Shown here: in pieces, positions 10,183 to 18,610 of the stretch
How positions within the stretch are numbered: position 1 is the first letter of the stretch
How the letters are laid out: every line of letters begins with the position of its first letter
Source: Bacteroidales bacterium
GTDB taxonomy: Bacteria > Bacteroidota > Bacteroidia > Bacteroidales > UBA12170
DNA: 64,000 nucleotides
Assembly: GCA_016744655.1 (NCBI GenBank)
Contig: JADGDY010000006.1
Location: forward strand, 1-64,000
Reading direction: 5' to 3'
Made by a program: the position numbers and the translations under genes
The notes under the pieces: generated by a model
Told to the model about the DNA's origin: nothing
The model's input: only the letters and a program-made list of their open reading frames with translations
The model's database searches: none

Positions 10183-10190
10183 TATCTTTG
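10183..10190 (+). promoter_or_regulatory. Candidate -7 promoter element of the M28 peptidase gene
   Basis: TATCTTTG matches TAnnTTTG, 18 bases before the ATG at 10209. Its last three bases (10188-10190) form an in-frame TTG that would otherwise be read as a longer start. A transcript starting just downstream cannot include that TTG. Confidence 0.6.
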
Positions 10191-10208
10191 CATCCTAAAA
10201 AAAACTCT

Positions 10209-11990
10209 ATGCTTAACAAATATTCTATTCTTTCCATGTTTGGCTTCGTGGCTATTATGCTAAGCTCATGCGGTCCAAATCCGGAAATCACAAAAGAAGA
10301 ACTTCATGATCATATCGATTACTTGTCATCAGATTCATTAAAAGGACGTTTTCCTGGAACCCCAGAAATGGAGTTGGCAGCAGATTACATTCGAAATACT
10401 TACACTGAAGCTGGATTAAAACTTCTTGCTGAACAAGGTTTACAAGAATTCGAGGTCACTACAGATATTTCTAGAGGAGAAAACAATAATTTAAAAGTAG
10501 GTGATACTATTTATTCTGCTGGAAAGGACTTTGTTCCTTATTCTTTCACTGCCAATAAGGAGTTAAATGCTGAAATTGTTTTTGCAGGATATGGTTTCAA
10601 TTTTAATAAAAAGGGCGTTAAATGGAATGATTTTGAAGGAATTGATGTTAAAGGAAAATGGGTGTTGATGTTGACTGGAGATCCCGAAATTGATAGTGCC
10701 AGCTCTATTTATGCAGCATATTCTGGTGATAGAGAAAAAACACTTACAGCAACCGATGCTGGAGCACTAGGAGTTTTATTGGTTAGTGGTCCGGTTATGG
10801 ATAGAAGAGATAAGCTCATTAGTCTTCATTTTGATAAAACACAAGGAAACTCAGGTGTTCCAGTATTAAATATCAAAAGGAAAGTTGCAAATGAGATATT
10901 AAAAAATAGTGGATTCACTGTTGCAGATTTAGAAGAAAAACTAAACACATCTCGTCAAGCAAATAGCTTTGTAATAGAAGCACAAGTTAACGGGAGTGCA
11001 GAAGTAAATCAAGTTAAGGTAAATACCCATAATGTTTTAGGCTTAATTGAAGGAACCGATCCTGTTTTAAAAGATGAAATTATTGTTATTGGAGCACATT
11101 ATGACCACCTAGGATTTGGTGGACCAGAATCAGGTTCTAGAATGCCAGATACCATTGCTATTCATAATGGTGCTGATGATAATGCAAGTGGAGTTGCTGC
11201 TATTATAGAAATTGCTGAGAAACTTGCACAACAAGACAATAAAAGAAGCCTCCTCGTTATCGCTTTTAGTGCTGAGGAAATGGGTCTTTTGGGCTCTAAG
11301 TATTTTGTAAATCATCCTGAATTTGATGTTAAGCAATTTAAGGCCATGATTAATTTAGACATGGTAGGAAGAATGAAAGAAGACAATGGAATATTATTGG
11401 CAGGAGTTGGAACTTCTATTGAAGGAGAAGCTATGCTGAAAGAATTAGAATCAGTTGACACAAGTCTTCATTTTGGATATTCTCCAGATGGCTATGGTCC
11501 TTCCGATCATGCTGCATTTTATTCGGAGGGAGTTCCAGTATTTTTCTTATCAACTGGTGCACATGATGAATACCATACTCCGTTTGATGATATTGAAAAG
11601 ATTAATATTGAGGGAGAAAAGAAATTATCTGATTATTCTTTTGCTTTGACTGACAAGCTCCTTAATATGGAAAAAAGTCTGACATATCAGGAAAACGATA
11701 TGACAGATCAAAGAAAAAGAGGAAGAAGAGGTTTTAGTGTTACATTTGGCATTATGCCAGACTATGCAGGTGCAGAAAACTCAGGATTAAGAATTGATGG
11801 AGTTAGAAATGGTGGTCCTGCCGATAAAGCAGGAATGAAAAAAGGAGATATCATAACCGCTATTGATGGTAAAGAAATCAAGAACATCTATGACTATATG
11901 CATCGTTTAAATACCTTAGAAAAAGGAAAAACGGCCTCTGTTGATATCATCAGAAATAAAGAAAAACAAATTTTACTCGTTCAACTTTAG
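10209..11990 (+). CDS. M28 family zinc aminopeptidase lipoprotein with PA and PDZ domains
   Basis: Envelope-anchored exopeptidase. With the ATG at 10209 the product is 593 residues with a lipobox (MLSSCGPN). A protease-associated insert spans about 95-230. The M28 co-catalytic zinc motifs follow: HYDHLGF (His near 297), NGADDNASGV, SAEEMGLLGS, NLDMVGRM and a late SDHAAF. A PDZ domain (GGPADKAGMKKGDIITAIDGKEI) ends the protein. All metal ligands and the catalytic Glu appear intact. gtrA follows after 9 bases, so the two are probably co-transcribed. Peptide specificity cannot be told from sequence. Confidence 0.94.
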   Translation: MLNKYSILSMFGFVAIMLSSCGPNPEITKEELHDHIDYLSSDSLKGRFPGTPEMELAADYIRNTYTEAGLKLLAEQGLQEFEVTTDISRGENNNLKVGDTIYSAGKDFVPYSFTANKELNAEIVFAGYGFNFNKKGVKWNDFEGIDVKGKWVLMLTGDPEIDSASSIYAAYSGDREKTLTATDAGALGVLLVSGPVMDRRDKLISLHFDKTQGNSGVPVLNIKRKVANEILKNSGFTVADLEEKLNTSRQANSFVIEAQVNGSAEVNQVKVNTHNVLGLIEGTDPVLKDEIIVIGAHYDHLGFGGPESGSRMPDTIAIHNGADDNASGVAAIIEIAEKLAQQDNKRSLLVIAFSAEEMGLLGSKYFVNHPEFDVKQFKAMINLDMVGRMKEDNGILLAGVGTSIEGEAMLKELESVDTSLHFGYSPDGYGPSDHAAFYSEGVPVFFLSTGAHDEYHTPFDDIEKINIEGEKKLSDYSFALTDKLLNMEKSLTYQENDMTDQRKRGRRGFSVTFGIMPDYAGAENSGLRIDGVRNGGPADKAGMKKGDIITAIDGKEIKNIYDYMHRLNTLEKGKTASVDIIRNKEKQILLVQL

Positions 11991-11999
11991 GAATAGCAC

Positions 12000-12398
12000 A
12001 TGCTACTATTTGAATTATCTCAAGAGCTGATTAAAAAATTCCTTAAATTTGGAATAGTAGGCTTTAGTGGTTTATTTATTGACTTTGGATTTACTTACCT
12101 TTCTAAAGAGAAGTTGAGAATTCAGAAATACTTATCTAATGCTATTGGTTTTTTAATGGCTGCCAGTTCTAATTATATCTTAAATAGAATTTGGACATTC
12201 CATAGTGAAGATCCTGAAGTATTAGTTGAGTATGGTCAATTTATGCTGATTAGTTTTATTGGGCTCCTTATCAATACTTTAGTGTTGTGGTTGATTGTAT
12301 CTAAACTAAGATGGAATTTTTATATTTCCAAGCTAGTAGCCATTGCGGTGGTTACCATATGGAACTTTGGAGCAAATATTTTAATCACTTTTGCTTAG
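12000..12398 (+). CDS. GtrA family four-helix membrane protein
   Basis: 132-residue inner-membrane protein with four predicted helices. It has the family's opening FLKFGIVGFSGLFIDFGFTY, the central NYILNRIWTF motif and a basic C-terminal helix region. GtrA proteins are thought to move or present undecaprenyl-linked sugars during cell-envelope glycosylation. Here no glycosyltransferase is adjacent; the gene follows the M28 peptidase by 9 bases. Family is secure, the transported substrate is not. Confidence 0.9.
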   Translation: MLLFELSQELIKKFLKFGIVGFSGLFIDFGFTYLSKEKLRIQKYLSNAIGFLMAASSNYILNRIWTFHSEDPEVLVEYGQFMLISFIGLLINTLVLWLIVSKLRWNFYISKLVAIAVVTIWNFGANILITFA

Positions 12399-12492
12399 AG
12401 TAATTCTAAATATTTAAAAACAGAAGAGATATTATACAATTTGGTACTTTAATACGTAAATATTGTGGATATTTGCACAAAAGAAAACAATC

Positions 12493-12675
12493 ATGGAAAA
12501 TAAAGAACAAGTTTGTGTTTTTTGCAAACGAAATCAGAACGAAGTACCTTTGGTACAATTAGCTTATCAGGAATCTCAATATTGGATTTGTCCTCAACAT
12601 ATTCCTGTATTAATTCACGATCCTGCCAAATTATCAGGAATGTTACCTGGTGCAGAAAACATGCAGGCTGGATAA
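12493..12675 (+). CDS. Small zinc-finger-like protein, 60 residues
   Basis: The ATG at 12493 gives MENKEQVCVFCKRNQ..., with a Cys-x2-Cys (residues 8 and 11) and a later Cys-x2-His in WICPQH. That is a plausible four-ligand zinc site of the C2-CH type. I recall similar tiny proteins in other Bacteroidota but no described function. An upstream in-frame TTG (12463) is less likely. GATATTTG at 12468-12475 is a near match to the -7 consensus. The gene ends shortly before a clear terminator, as expected of a small autonomous transcript. Candidate roles (nucleic-acid or protein binding) are guesses. Confidence 0.75.
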   Translation: MENKEQVCVFCKRNQNEVPLVQLAYQESQYWICPQHIPVLIHDPAKLSGMLPGAENMQAG

Positions 12676-12699
12676 CAAAAGCTAAAGAAAAGAAACTCT

Positions 12700-12725
12700 A
12701 AGCCTGACTTGTTCAGGCTTTTTTT
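12700..12725 (+). terminator. Intrinsic terminator of the small zinc-finger gene
   Basis: AAGCCTGA pairs with TCAGGCTT across a five-base loop and is followed by seven T in all. It sits 24 bases after the stop codon. Confidence 0.85.
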
Positions 12726-12730
12726 ATGCA

Positions 12731-12756
12731 TAAAAAAAGCCATCAAAAAGATGGCT
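12731..12756 (-). terminator. Minus-strand intrinsic terminator facing the previous one
   Basis: On the minus strand AGCCATC-TTTTT-GATGGCT is followed by seven T. It shares the 26-base palindrome 12716-12741 with the plus-strand terminator. No minus-strand gene is recognisable to its right, so the transcript it would end is unidentified. Confidence 0.65.
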
Positions 12757-13122
12757 ACTAATGAACTTGAGAATTTTGAACGATTCAATGGTTAAAACTT
12801 CTTTTGAATTTGAATGAATAAAGCTTTTACCAAAGATTTCAATTATTTCCTGTCTCCAGGGTTTTGTTTTTTTGTGCAATTAATGATTGACTCAATCTCT
12901 TAATATTTTTCACTAACTATCATCAGAATTACACAATTATCATTCTAATTAAAATTGAAATACACTTATTCGTTTCAATAAAAACTGAAATAAGTTTCAA
13001 TAATCAACTCAACTGATCTACTATAATGACACGAGAAAACAAAGAAGTTGCCTCAATCAATCATTTTTTTTATTTTATTTGAGATTTTAAGCCCCACCAA
13101 TCAAAAGAAACAGAAAAAATAG
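12757..13122. other. Non-coding region before the TonB receptor gene
   Basis: No open frame of useful length on either strand and no recognisable RNA. Because a minus-strand terminator ends here, a short minus-strand RNA could start in this region. AATCTTTG read on the minus strand near 12830 is one base off the -7 consensus. Confidence 0.35.
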
Positions 13123-13130
13123 TACTTTTG
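13123..13130 (+). promoter_or_regulatory. Candidate -7 promoter element of the TonB receptor gene
   Basis: TACTTTTG matches TAnnTTTG and would give a leader of about 78 bases before the ATG at 13214. Confidence 0.45.
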
Positions 13131-13213
13131 AAAATATTTAATAATTGTTAATTTTTGACACATATAATACCATCATAAATCATTGTTGAATTATCAACGT
13201 AATATTAATACCC

Positions 13214-15511
13214 ATGAGAAAAAAGACTCTTTTAAGCTTTTTACTATTATTTATTGGATTAGCTACATTTGCTCAAACAGCGGGAATCAAAGGATTCGTA
13301 TACGAGAAATCTACTGGTGAGCCTTCAATCTTTGTCAATGTTTATCTAGAAGGAACAACCATAGGTTCTTCCACTGATGATAATGGATATTTTGTTATCA
13401 ATAAAGTTCCTGCAGGATCTTACCAATTATTGGTAACTGCACTTGGATATGATACCATTAGAGAAACAGTAACATTAGCTCCTGATCAGTTATTGAGTAA
13501 GAAATTTTATGTTAGTGAAGGTAGTATTAATCTTAAAACCGTATTTGTATCTGCTGAACGTCAATCATTAAAAACAGATACTAAAATATCCGTAACAAAG
13601 GTAACACCAAAACAAATTGAACAGATCCCTAGTATAGGTGGTCAAGCAGATTTAGCTCAATATCTTCAAGTATTGCCTGGTGTGGTCTTCACGGGTGACC
13701 AAGGTGGCCAGCTCTATATCCGTGGAGGTTCTCCTATTCAAAATAAAGTATTACTTGACGGAATGGTGATTTATAACCCTTTCCACTCTATAGGTTTATT
13801 CTCTGTATTTGAAACGGATATCATGCGAAATGCTGATATTTACACAGGTGGATTTGGTGCTGAATATGGTGGGCGAATTTCATCTATTATGGACATTACT
13901 ACTCGAGATGGAAATAAAAAAAGAGTTTCAGGTAAACTAAGTGCATCTACTTTTGGTGCTAATGTTTTGCTAGAAGGACCTCTCAAAAAACAAAAAGAAG
14001 ATGGTGGCAGTAGTTCATCATTTATTTTATCTGCCAAACATTCTTATTTAGACAAAACATCAGAAAGTTTATATAGTTATGTTGATGAAGAAGGTCTTCC
14101 TTTTAGTTATACCGATTTATATGGTAAGGCATCTCTAAACTGGGGAAGTGGTTCGAAAATTAATTTCTTTGGTTTTAGTTTCAATGATAATGTAAAAGAC
14201 TACAAATCATTAGCTAATTTCTCTTGGAAAAGTTTTGGTGGAGGATCTAACTTCGTTGTAATTCCAGCGACTAGTTCAGTACTAATTGAAGGTCATGTTT
14301 CATACAGTAATTATGAAATTGAATTAGATGAAGATCAAGCAACTCCACGGAATTCGCAAATTAACGATTTTAATATTGGTCTTGATTTAACTTATTTCCT
14401 TGGTGCAGACGAATTAAAATATGGTATTGAGATTTTAGGATTTACTACTGATTATTCATTTTACAATGCTGCAAACAGAAAAATTGAAGAAAGACAAAGT
14501 ACAACAGAATTTGGTGCTTATGCTAAATATAAATGGTCTACTGGAAAATGGATTATTGAACCTAGTTTTAGAATTCAGTTTTACCCAAGTTTAAGTACAA
14601 TTTCTCCTGAACCAAGATTAGCAATGAAATTCAAAGCTACCGACAGAATGAGAATTAAATTTGCCGGTGGATACTATACACAAAATCTAATTGCAGCTAC
14701 TTCTGATAGAGATGTAGTTAATTTATTCTATGGCTTCTTAGCAGGTCCAGAAAGTATTCCTGAAACATTTGAAGGTAAGGATGTTAGTGATAAATTACAA
14801 AAAGCACAACATGCTATTTTAGGAGTTGAATTTGATTTGAATAACAGATTAACTTTAAATGTTGAAGGTTATTACAAGAACTTTAGCCAGTTGACCAACC
14901 TCAACAGAAATAAAGTTTATAATAGCAGCACACAAGGTGTTCCTGATGAGTTGAAATTAGATTTCATAGTAGAAAAAGGAAATGCAAAAGGTGTTGATTT
15001 CTCTTTGAAATATGATTATGATAGACTATTTGTTTGGGCTGTGTATTCTCTTGGTTATGTGGAAAGAACAGATCCAACAATGACTTATAATCCGCATTTC
15101 GATCGTAGACATAATATTAACTTCTTATCTAGTTTAAAACTTGGTGGTGCTTATGATTGGGAAGTTAGTATCAGATACAACTTCGGTTCAGGATTCCCAT
15201 TTACTCCTATGGCTGGTAACTACGAACAAGTTGGTTTTACAGGTGGAATTAATGAAGATTACACCACAACTAATGGTGATATGAGTTTCCTTTATGGTGA
15301 CTATAACAGCCAAAGATTACCTAATTACCATAGAGTTGATGCTTCAGTAAAAAAGACATTTGAATTAGGTGAATTCTCCACATTAGAAGCTAACTTTAGT
15401 ATTACAAATATTTTAGATAGAGAGAATATATTCTATGTAAATATTTATAATAGAGAGGTCGTAAACCAATTACCTATTATGCCTTCTTTTGGTGTTACTT
15501 TGAGATTTTAA
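13214..15511 (+). CDS. TonB-dependent outer-membrane receptor with carboxypeptidase-like N-terminal domain
   Basis: 765 residues. A signal peptide ending LATFAQ is followed by a CarboxypepD_reg-like beta-sandwich (GIKGFVYEKSTGEPSIFVNV to about residue 100). A plug domain comes next, with LAQYLQVLPGVVFTGDQGG and LYIRGGSPIQNKVLLDGM, then a long beta-barrel ending in FGVTLRF, the terminal Phe recognised by the BAM machinery. It is shorter than SusC-type receptors and has no SusD partner next to it, so a siderophore, vitamin or peptide ligand is as likely as a glycan. It is monocistronic between a promoter-like element and a strong terminator. Confidence 0.93.
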   Translation: MRKKTLLSFLLLFIGLATFAQTAGIKGFVYEKSTGEPSIFVNVYLEGTTIGSSTDDNGYFVINKVPAGSYQLLVTALGYDTIRETVTLAPDQLLSKKFYVSEGSINLKTVFVSAERQSLKTDTKISVTKVTPKQIEQIPSIGGQADLAQYLQVLPGVVFTGDQGGQLYIRGGSPIQNKVLLDGMVIYNPFHSIGLFSVFETDIMRNADIYTGGFGAEYGGRISSIMDITTRDGNKKRVSGKLSASTFGANVLLEGPLKKQKEDGGSSSSFILSAKHSYLDKTSESLYSYVDEEGLPFSYTDLYGKASLNWGSGSKINFFGFSFNDNVKDYKSLANFSWKSFGGGSNFVVIPATSSVLIEGHVSYSNYEIELDEDQATPRNSQINDFNIGLDLTYFLGADELKYGIEILGFTTDYSFYNAANRKIEERQSTTEFGAYAKYKWSTGKWIIEPSFRIQFYPSLSTISPEPRLAMKFKATDRMRIKFAGGYYTQNLIAATSDRDVVNLFYGFLAGPESIPETFEGKDVSDKLQKAQHAILGVEFDLNNRLTLNVEGYYKNFSQLTNLNRNKVYNSSTQGVPDELKLDFIVEKGNAKGVDFSLKYDYDRLFVWAVYSLGYVERTDPTMTYNPHFDRRHNINFLSSLKLGGAYDWEVSIRYNFGSGFPFTPMAGNYEQVGFTGGINEDYTTTNGDMSFLYGDYNSQRLPNYHRVDASVKKTFELGEFSTLEANFSITNILDRENIFYVNIYNREVVNQLPIMPSFGVTLRF

Positions 15512-15533
15512 TGAAAAATAAATTGAGATTAGA

Positions 15534-15566
15534 AAAGAGGTTGTCTGAAAAGACAACCTCTTTTTT
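15534..15566 (+). terminator. Strong intrinsic terminator after the TonB receptor
   Basis: A 13-pair perfect stem (AAAGAGGTTGTCT with its complement) closes on a GAAA tetraloop and runs into a T-tract. It begins 23 bases after the stop codon. Confidence 0.93.
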
Positions 15567-15637
15567 ATTGAGCTAATTCTTAAACCGTAACCATTTCAAC
15601 AAAATACCATCTAATTATTGAAATCAAAGAAAGACAG

Positions 15638-16843
15638 ATGGGTATTCAAACTAAGGAACTACCGAATGGGCAAAAACCTATTCCGGGGAAGTTCACGAAA
15701 ATACTATGGTGGTTTTCTACTGCTATACCAGAATTAATAAGAGATTGTACAACTGACAGATATAGGGCCAGGATAATTGGAGCAGGAGTTGTTTTTACTT
15801 GGGTTTATGCCACTGTTGCTTGGATTTATTTTTGGTCATTAAACATATTTTCACCTTTTCTATTTGTCCCACTTGGTATATTAATTGGATTTGGGATTTT
15901 GAGTATCGATAGAATGCTTATTGCGAGTATCAGCAAAAACAAGAAAAGTAAAATAGCTATTACTTTTAGAATTCTTTTAGCCATTCTTTTGGGTTCATTT
16001 ATTGCTCAGCCCATTTTACTTTGGATGTTTGAGAAAGACATTAGCCAAGAAATTTCTATAGTTCAAGAAGAGAAGGTACAAGAAAAAAGAACGGAGGTGC
16101 AAGCCATCTATCAATCAGAAAAAGAAAACCTCATCGCAAAGAAAAACTCCTTATACATTGATAAATCAATAAAATATAGTGCTCTTGAAAAAGCTGAGAA
16201 AGAATATATTGATGAAATAGATGGAACAGGTGGCTCTAAGAAATTCGGGATTGCCGGAATCGCTCGCGAAAAAGAAAAAGCATATTTAAGAACTCAGCAA
16301 GCTTATCAAGATATGGAGGAGTCTCAAAAGAAAGAACTTTCTAGAATTGAAAAAAGATTAATGAATATCGATAGCACTATCAACAGTGGAACAGAGGATT
16401 TTAAAACCAACAAACTCTCCGAAGGTTTTCTCATTAGAGTCGATGCATTGCAAAGTTTATTTGAGAAAGACGAGCACTATGCCCTTCAAAAAAGATACTA
16501 CCTCATCTTGCTCATCTTAGTACTGTTTGAACTCATTCCTATTATCAGCAAACTATATTTGCCTACTGGTTCTTATGACGAGAAAGTAAAGCTCCAAGAT
16601 GAATTAGAGCTAAAACTCGCTCAACTCAACCAAGAACAAAATATAGATTTGCATGAACATACTTTTTCTGTAGCACAAGAATCGGATAAATTAATATCCT
16701 CAGAGATCTATAATCAAGCTCCTCAAAAACAAAAGGAAAAACTAGAAGAGTTGATGCAAGAATGGAAAGCTTCGCCTCAATTAAGTTTTGAGGAATTTCT
16801 TAATCAGGTAAAGTTTAAGATGATGCGAAACCGGGAAGTATAA
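15638..16843 (+). CDS. DUF4407 domain membrane protein
   Basis: 401 residues. The layout is a cytoplasmic start, helices near 45-65, 67-90 and 108-130, a long charged and helical middle (about 135-280, rich in Glu/Lys and likely coiled coil), a fourth helix near 288-305, and a charged tail. The opening ILWWFSTAIPELI and GFGILSIDRMLIAS match the DUF4407 family as I recall it. Function is unknown; a membrane scaffold is only a guess. It lies just upstream of the trp leader region but has no evident link to tryptophan metabolism. Confidence 0.85.
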   Translation: MGIQTKELPNGQKPIPGKFTKILWWFSTAIPELIRDCTTDRYRARIIGAGVVFTWVYATVAWIYFWSLNIFSPFLFVPLGILIGFGILSIDRMLIASISKNKKSKIAITFRILLAILLGSFIAQPILLWMFEKDISQEISIVQEEKVQEKRTEVQAIYQSEKENLIAKKNSLYIDKSIKYSALEKAEKEYIDEIDGTGGSKKFGIAGIAREKEKAYLRTQQAYQDMEESQKKELSRIEKRLMNIDSTINSGTEDFKTNKLSEGFLIRVDALQSLFEKDEHYALQKRYYLILLILVLFELIPIISKLYLPTGSYDEKVKLQDELELKLAQLNQEQNIDLHEHTFSVAQESDKLISSEIYNQAPQKQKEKLEELMQEWKASPQLSFEEFLNQVKFKMMRNREV

Positions 16844-16883
16844 AACAATTAGTGTTAACAGAAGATTAATTTAATCAAGCACA

Positions 16884-16914
16884 TTTTGACAATTAAAAAA
16901 AATGGCTACATTTG
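16884..16914 (+). promoter_or_regulatory. Promoter of the trp operon
   Basis: TTTTG (16884-16888), an 18-base spacer, then TACATTTG (16907-16914) fits the TTG / TAnnTTTG arrangement of Bacteroidota promoters. Transcription should start only a few bases before the first leader ATG at 16923, so the first leader peptide has almost no 5' untranslated region. Confidence 0.8.
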
Positions 16915-16922
16915 TCCTCGAA

Positions 16923-16970
16923 ATGAATAACAACATGAACATAAATAATTGGTGGCTTTTAGACTTATAA
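16923..16970 (+). CDS. trp leader peptide 1 (15 residues, Trp-Trp)
   Basis: MNNNMNINNWWLLDL is too short for ordinary gene finding. Two adjacent TGG codons (16950-16955) sit just before the first arm of a hairpin. It starts about 8 bases after the -7 element and is followed by a terminator, the classical layout of a ribosome-mediated tryptophan attenuator. When Trp-tRNA is scarce the ribosome stalls at the TGG pair, freeing segment 2 to pair with segment 3. The M-x3-M opening recurs in leader peptide 2. Confidence 0.88.
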   Translation: MNNNMNINNWWLLDL

Positions 16971-17036
16971 TCTAAGAAGCAGCTATATTTATATAAAATA
17001 TTTTACAAGACCTGCTTTTATAGCAGGTCTTTTTTT
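16955..17036 (+). promoter_or_regulatory. Attenuator 1 of the trp operon, including terminator
   Basis: Three exclusive pairings can be drawn by eye. 1:2 pairs 16955-16963 with 16971-16980 (9 pairs, one bulged G). 2:3 pairs 16975-16982 with 17012-17019 (8 pairs, one G-U). 3:4 pairs 17007-17016 with 17022-17031 (10 pairs) followed by a T-run, the intrinsic terminator. Segment 1 begins at the last base of the second Trp codon. This is inference from complementarity; no folding program was run. Confidence 0.82.
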
Positions 17037-17057
17037 ATGCAAAAAAATTAAACAATC

Positions 17058-17120
17058 ATGACAAGAACGATGACAAATACAGCAAAATTTTGGTGGCACA
17101 ACTCAGGAACTCGAACCTAA
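17058..17120 (+). CDS. trp leader peptide 2 (20 residues, Trp-Trp)
   Basis: MTRTMTNTAKFWWHNSGTRT, with adjacent TGG codons at 17091-17096. It begins 22 bases after the first terminator's T-run, with no promoter of its own, so it is reached only by transcripts that read through attenuator 1. The two leaders share Met at positions 1 and 5, the Trp pair, and a CTAAGAAGC string at or just past the stop codon, which suggests they arose by duplication. Confidence 0.85.
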   Translation: MTRTMTNTAKFWWHNSGTRT

Positions 17121-17182
17121 GAAGCCCCAGTGTATTATATATAAATCAAATATAAAGCCTGCTTCTAGCAGGCTTTTTTTAT
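17091..17182 (+). promoter_or_regulatory. Attenuator 2 of the trp operon, including terminator
   Basis: 1:2 pairs 17091-17097 (the Trp codons themselves, T17094 bulged) with 17124-17129. 2:3 pairs AGAAGC 17120-17125 with GCTTCT 17161-17166. 3:4 pairs AAGCCTGCT 17155-17163 with AGCAGGCTT 17167-17175 (three-base loop) followed by a T-run. trpE starts at 17195, directly after the T-run. A five-codon frame (ATG 17181) ends in a 4-base ATGA overlap with the trpE start. Confidence 0.8.
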
Positions 17183-17194
17183 GCTCAATAAATT

Positions 17195-18607
17195 ATGAAA
17201 AGAAAAGTATATACAAGTTATATAAAGACTATCGCCGACCTCATCACACCTGTGGGAGTATATAGCGCCCTTAGAGACCATTACCCAAATGCGCTCTTAC
17301 TTGAAAGTGCCGATTATCACGACAGAAGCGATAGTAAAAGCTTTATCTGCCTTAATCCAATTGCGGGATTTGAAGCCACTCAAAAAAACTATGAAATACA
17401 TTATCTCGGAGAGGAGTCTCAAAAAGTAGTCGCTACTAAAAACGAAGACATCCTCCATTCTTTTAAAAGATTCCTAGAGTCTTTTGAGCCTGTGGAAACT
17501 GATTTACCCTTCAATAGCTCTGGATTATTTGGGTTTTCCTCTTTTGAATCTGTTCAATATATGGAAGACATTGAAATGACCAACCCTAGTGATATCATGA
17601 AAGATAATCCAGATATGAAATATCAGCTTTTTGAATTTATTCTAGTCTTCGACCATTTTAAAAATGAGCTGTATATCACTCAAAATAGCATTGACAAAAA
17701 CATAGAAAGTCCAAAAGAATTAGAAAAGTTTAAAGGGTTTTTGAGATTACAAAGCGACCCAGAATTCAAGTTCAATAAAGTAGAAGAGGAATCTGCAAAT
17801 ATTGATGCCAATACTTTTAAGGCCAATGTAAAAAAAGGGATTCATCATTGCTTAAGAGGAGATGTATTCCAGTTGGTATTGTCACGCCGATTTCAACAGA
17901 AATTCAAAGGCGACGATTTCAATGTTTACCGCAGTTTAAGAAGCATCAATCCTTCACCTTATCTCTTTTATTTCGATTATGGGAATTTCAAAATCATGGG
18001 CTCCTCACCTGAATCTCAATTAAAGATTAACAAAGGAATGGCTATTATAAATCCCATTGCAGGAACAGTTTTAAGAAGTCAAAATTCGGCAGAAGATGCT
18101 GAAAGAGCAAAAGCTTTACAAAACGACCCCAAAGAAAAAGCAGAACACGTAATGCTTGTAGACTTGGCAAGAAACGATTTGAGTAAGAACTCAGACAAAG
18201 TGAATGTGGAGACATATGCTGAAATTCAATATTTCTCTCATGTAATTCATATGGTAAGCCAAGTGAGTGGGAAGCTGAACAAAGATGCCAATGGTTTAGA
18301 CATTTATGCCGACACATTCCCTGCAGGAACACTATCTGGTGCACCAAAATATAGAGCCTTAGAAATCATAAATGAAACAGAAACATCTACTCGTAATTTC
18401 TATGGTGGTGCTCTAGGATTTATGGGTTTCGATGGCAGTATCAATCATGCCATCATCATACGCTCTTTATTGAGTAAAAACCAAACTTTAAATTACCAAG
18501 CTGGAGCCGGAATAGTCGCTCACAGTACTCCAGAAGGAGAATTACAAGAAGTAGACAATAAAGTAGCTGCCTTAAGGAAAGCCATTGAAATAGCACAAAC
18601 ACTATAA
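17195..18607 (+). CDS. trpE: Anthranilate synthase component I
   Basis: Chorismate-binding subunit that, with TrpG, makes anthranilate from chorismate and glutamine or ammonia. The 470 residues include LLESADYH near residue 34, the tryptophan feedback-site motif (LLES) of TrpE, and SPYLFYFDYG near 250. GTLSGAPKYRALEIINETE near 376 and the glycine-rich C-terminal GAGIVAHSTPEGE complete the chorismate-binding fold. The LLES motif separates it from PabB and implies feedback inhibition by tryptophan. It is the first structural gene after the double attenuator; trpG follows after 3 bases. Confidence 0.97.
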   Translation: MKRKVYTSYIKTIADLITPVGVYSALRDHYPNALLLESADYHDRSDSKSFICLNPIAGFEATQKNYEIHYLGEESQKVVATKNEDILHSFKRFLESFEPVETDLPFNSSGLFGFSSFESVQYMEDIEMTNPSDIMKDNPDMKYQLFEFILVFDHFKNELYITQNSIDKNIESPKELEKFKGFLRLQSDPEFKFNKVEEESANIDANTFKANVKKGIHHCLRGDVFQLVLSRRFQQKFKGDDFNVYRSLRSINPSPYLFYFDYGNFKIMGSSPESQLKINKGMAIINPIAGTVLRSQNSAEDAERAKALQNDPKEKAEHVMLVDLARNDLSKNSDKVNVETYAEIQYFSHVIHMVSQVSGKLNKDANGLDIYADTFPAGTLSGAPKYRALEIINETETSTRNFYGGALGFMGFDGSINHAIIIRSLLSKNQTLNYQAGAGIVAHSTPEGELQEVDNKVAALRKAIEIAQTL

Positions 18608-18610
18608 GAA

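Noticed and set aside
10188-10208. Longer TTG start for the M28 peptidase
   Set aside because: The TTG is part of the -7 promoter element, so it lies upstream of the transcription start; the ATG at 10209 also gives a proper lipoprotein signal.
13150-13172. TTGACA and TATAAT strings resembling an E. coli sigma-70 promoter before the TonB receptor
   Set aside because: They are only two bases apart, so cannot be -35 and -10 of one promoter; the phylum uses TAnnTTTG.
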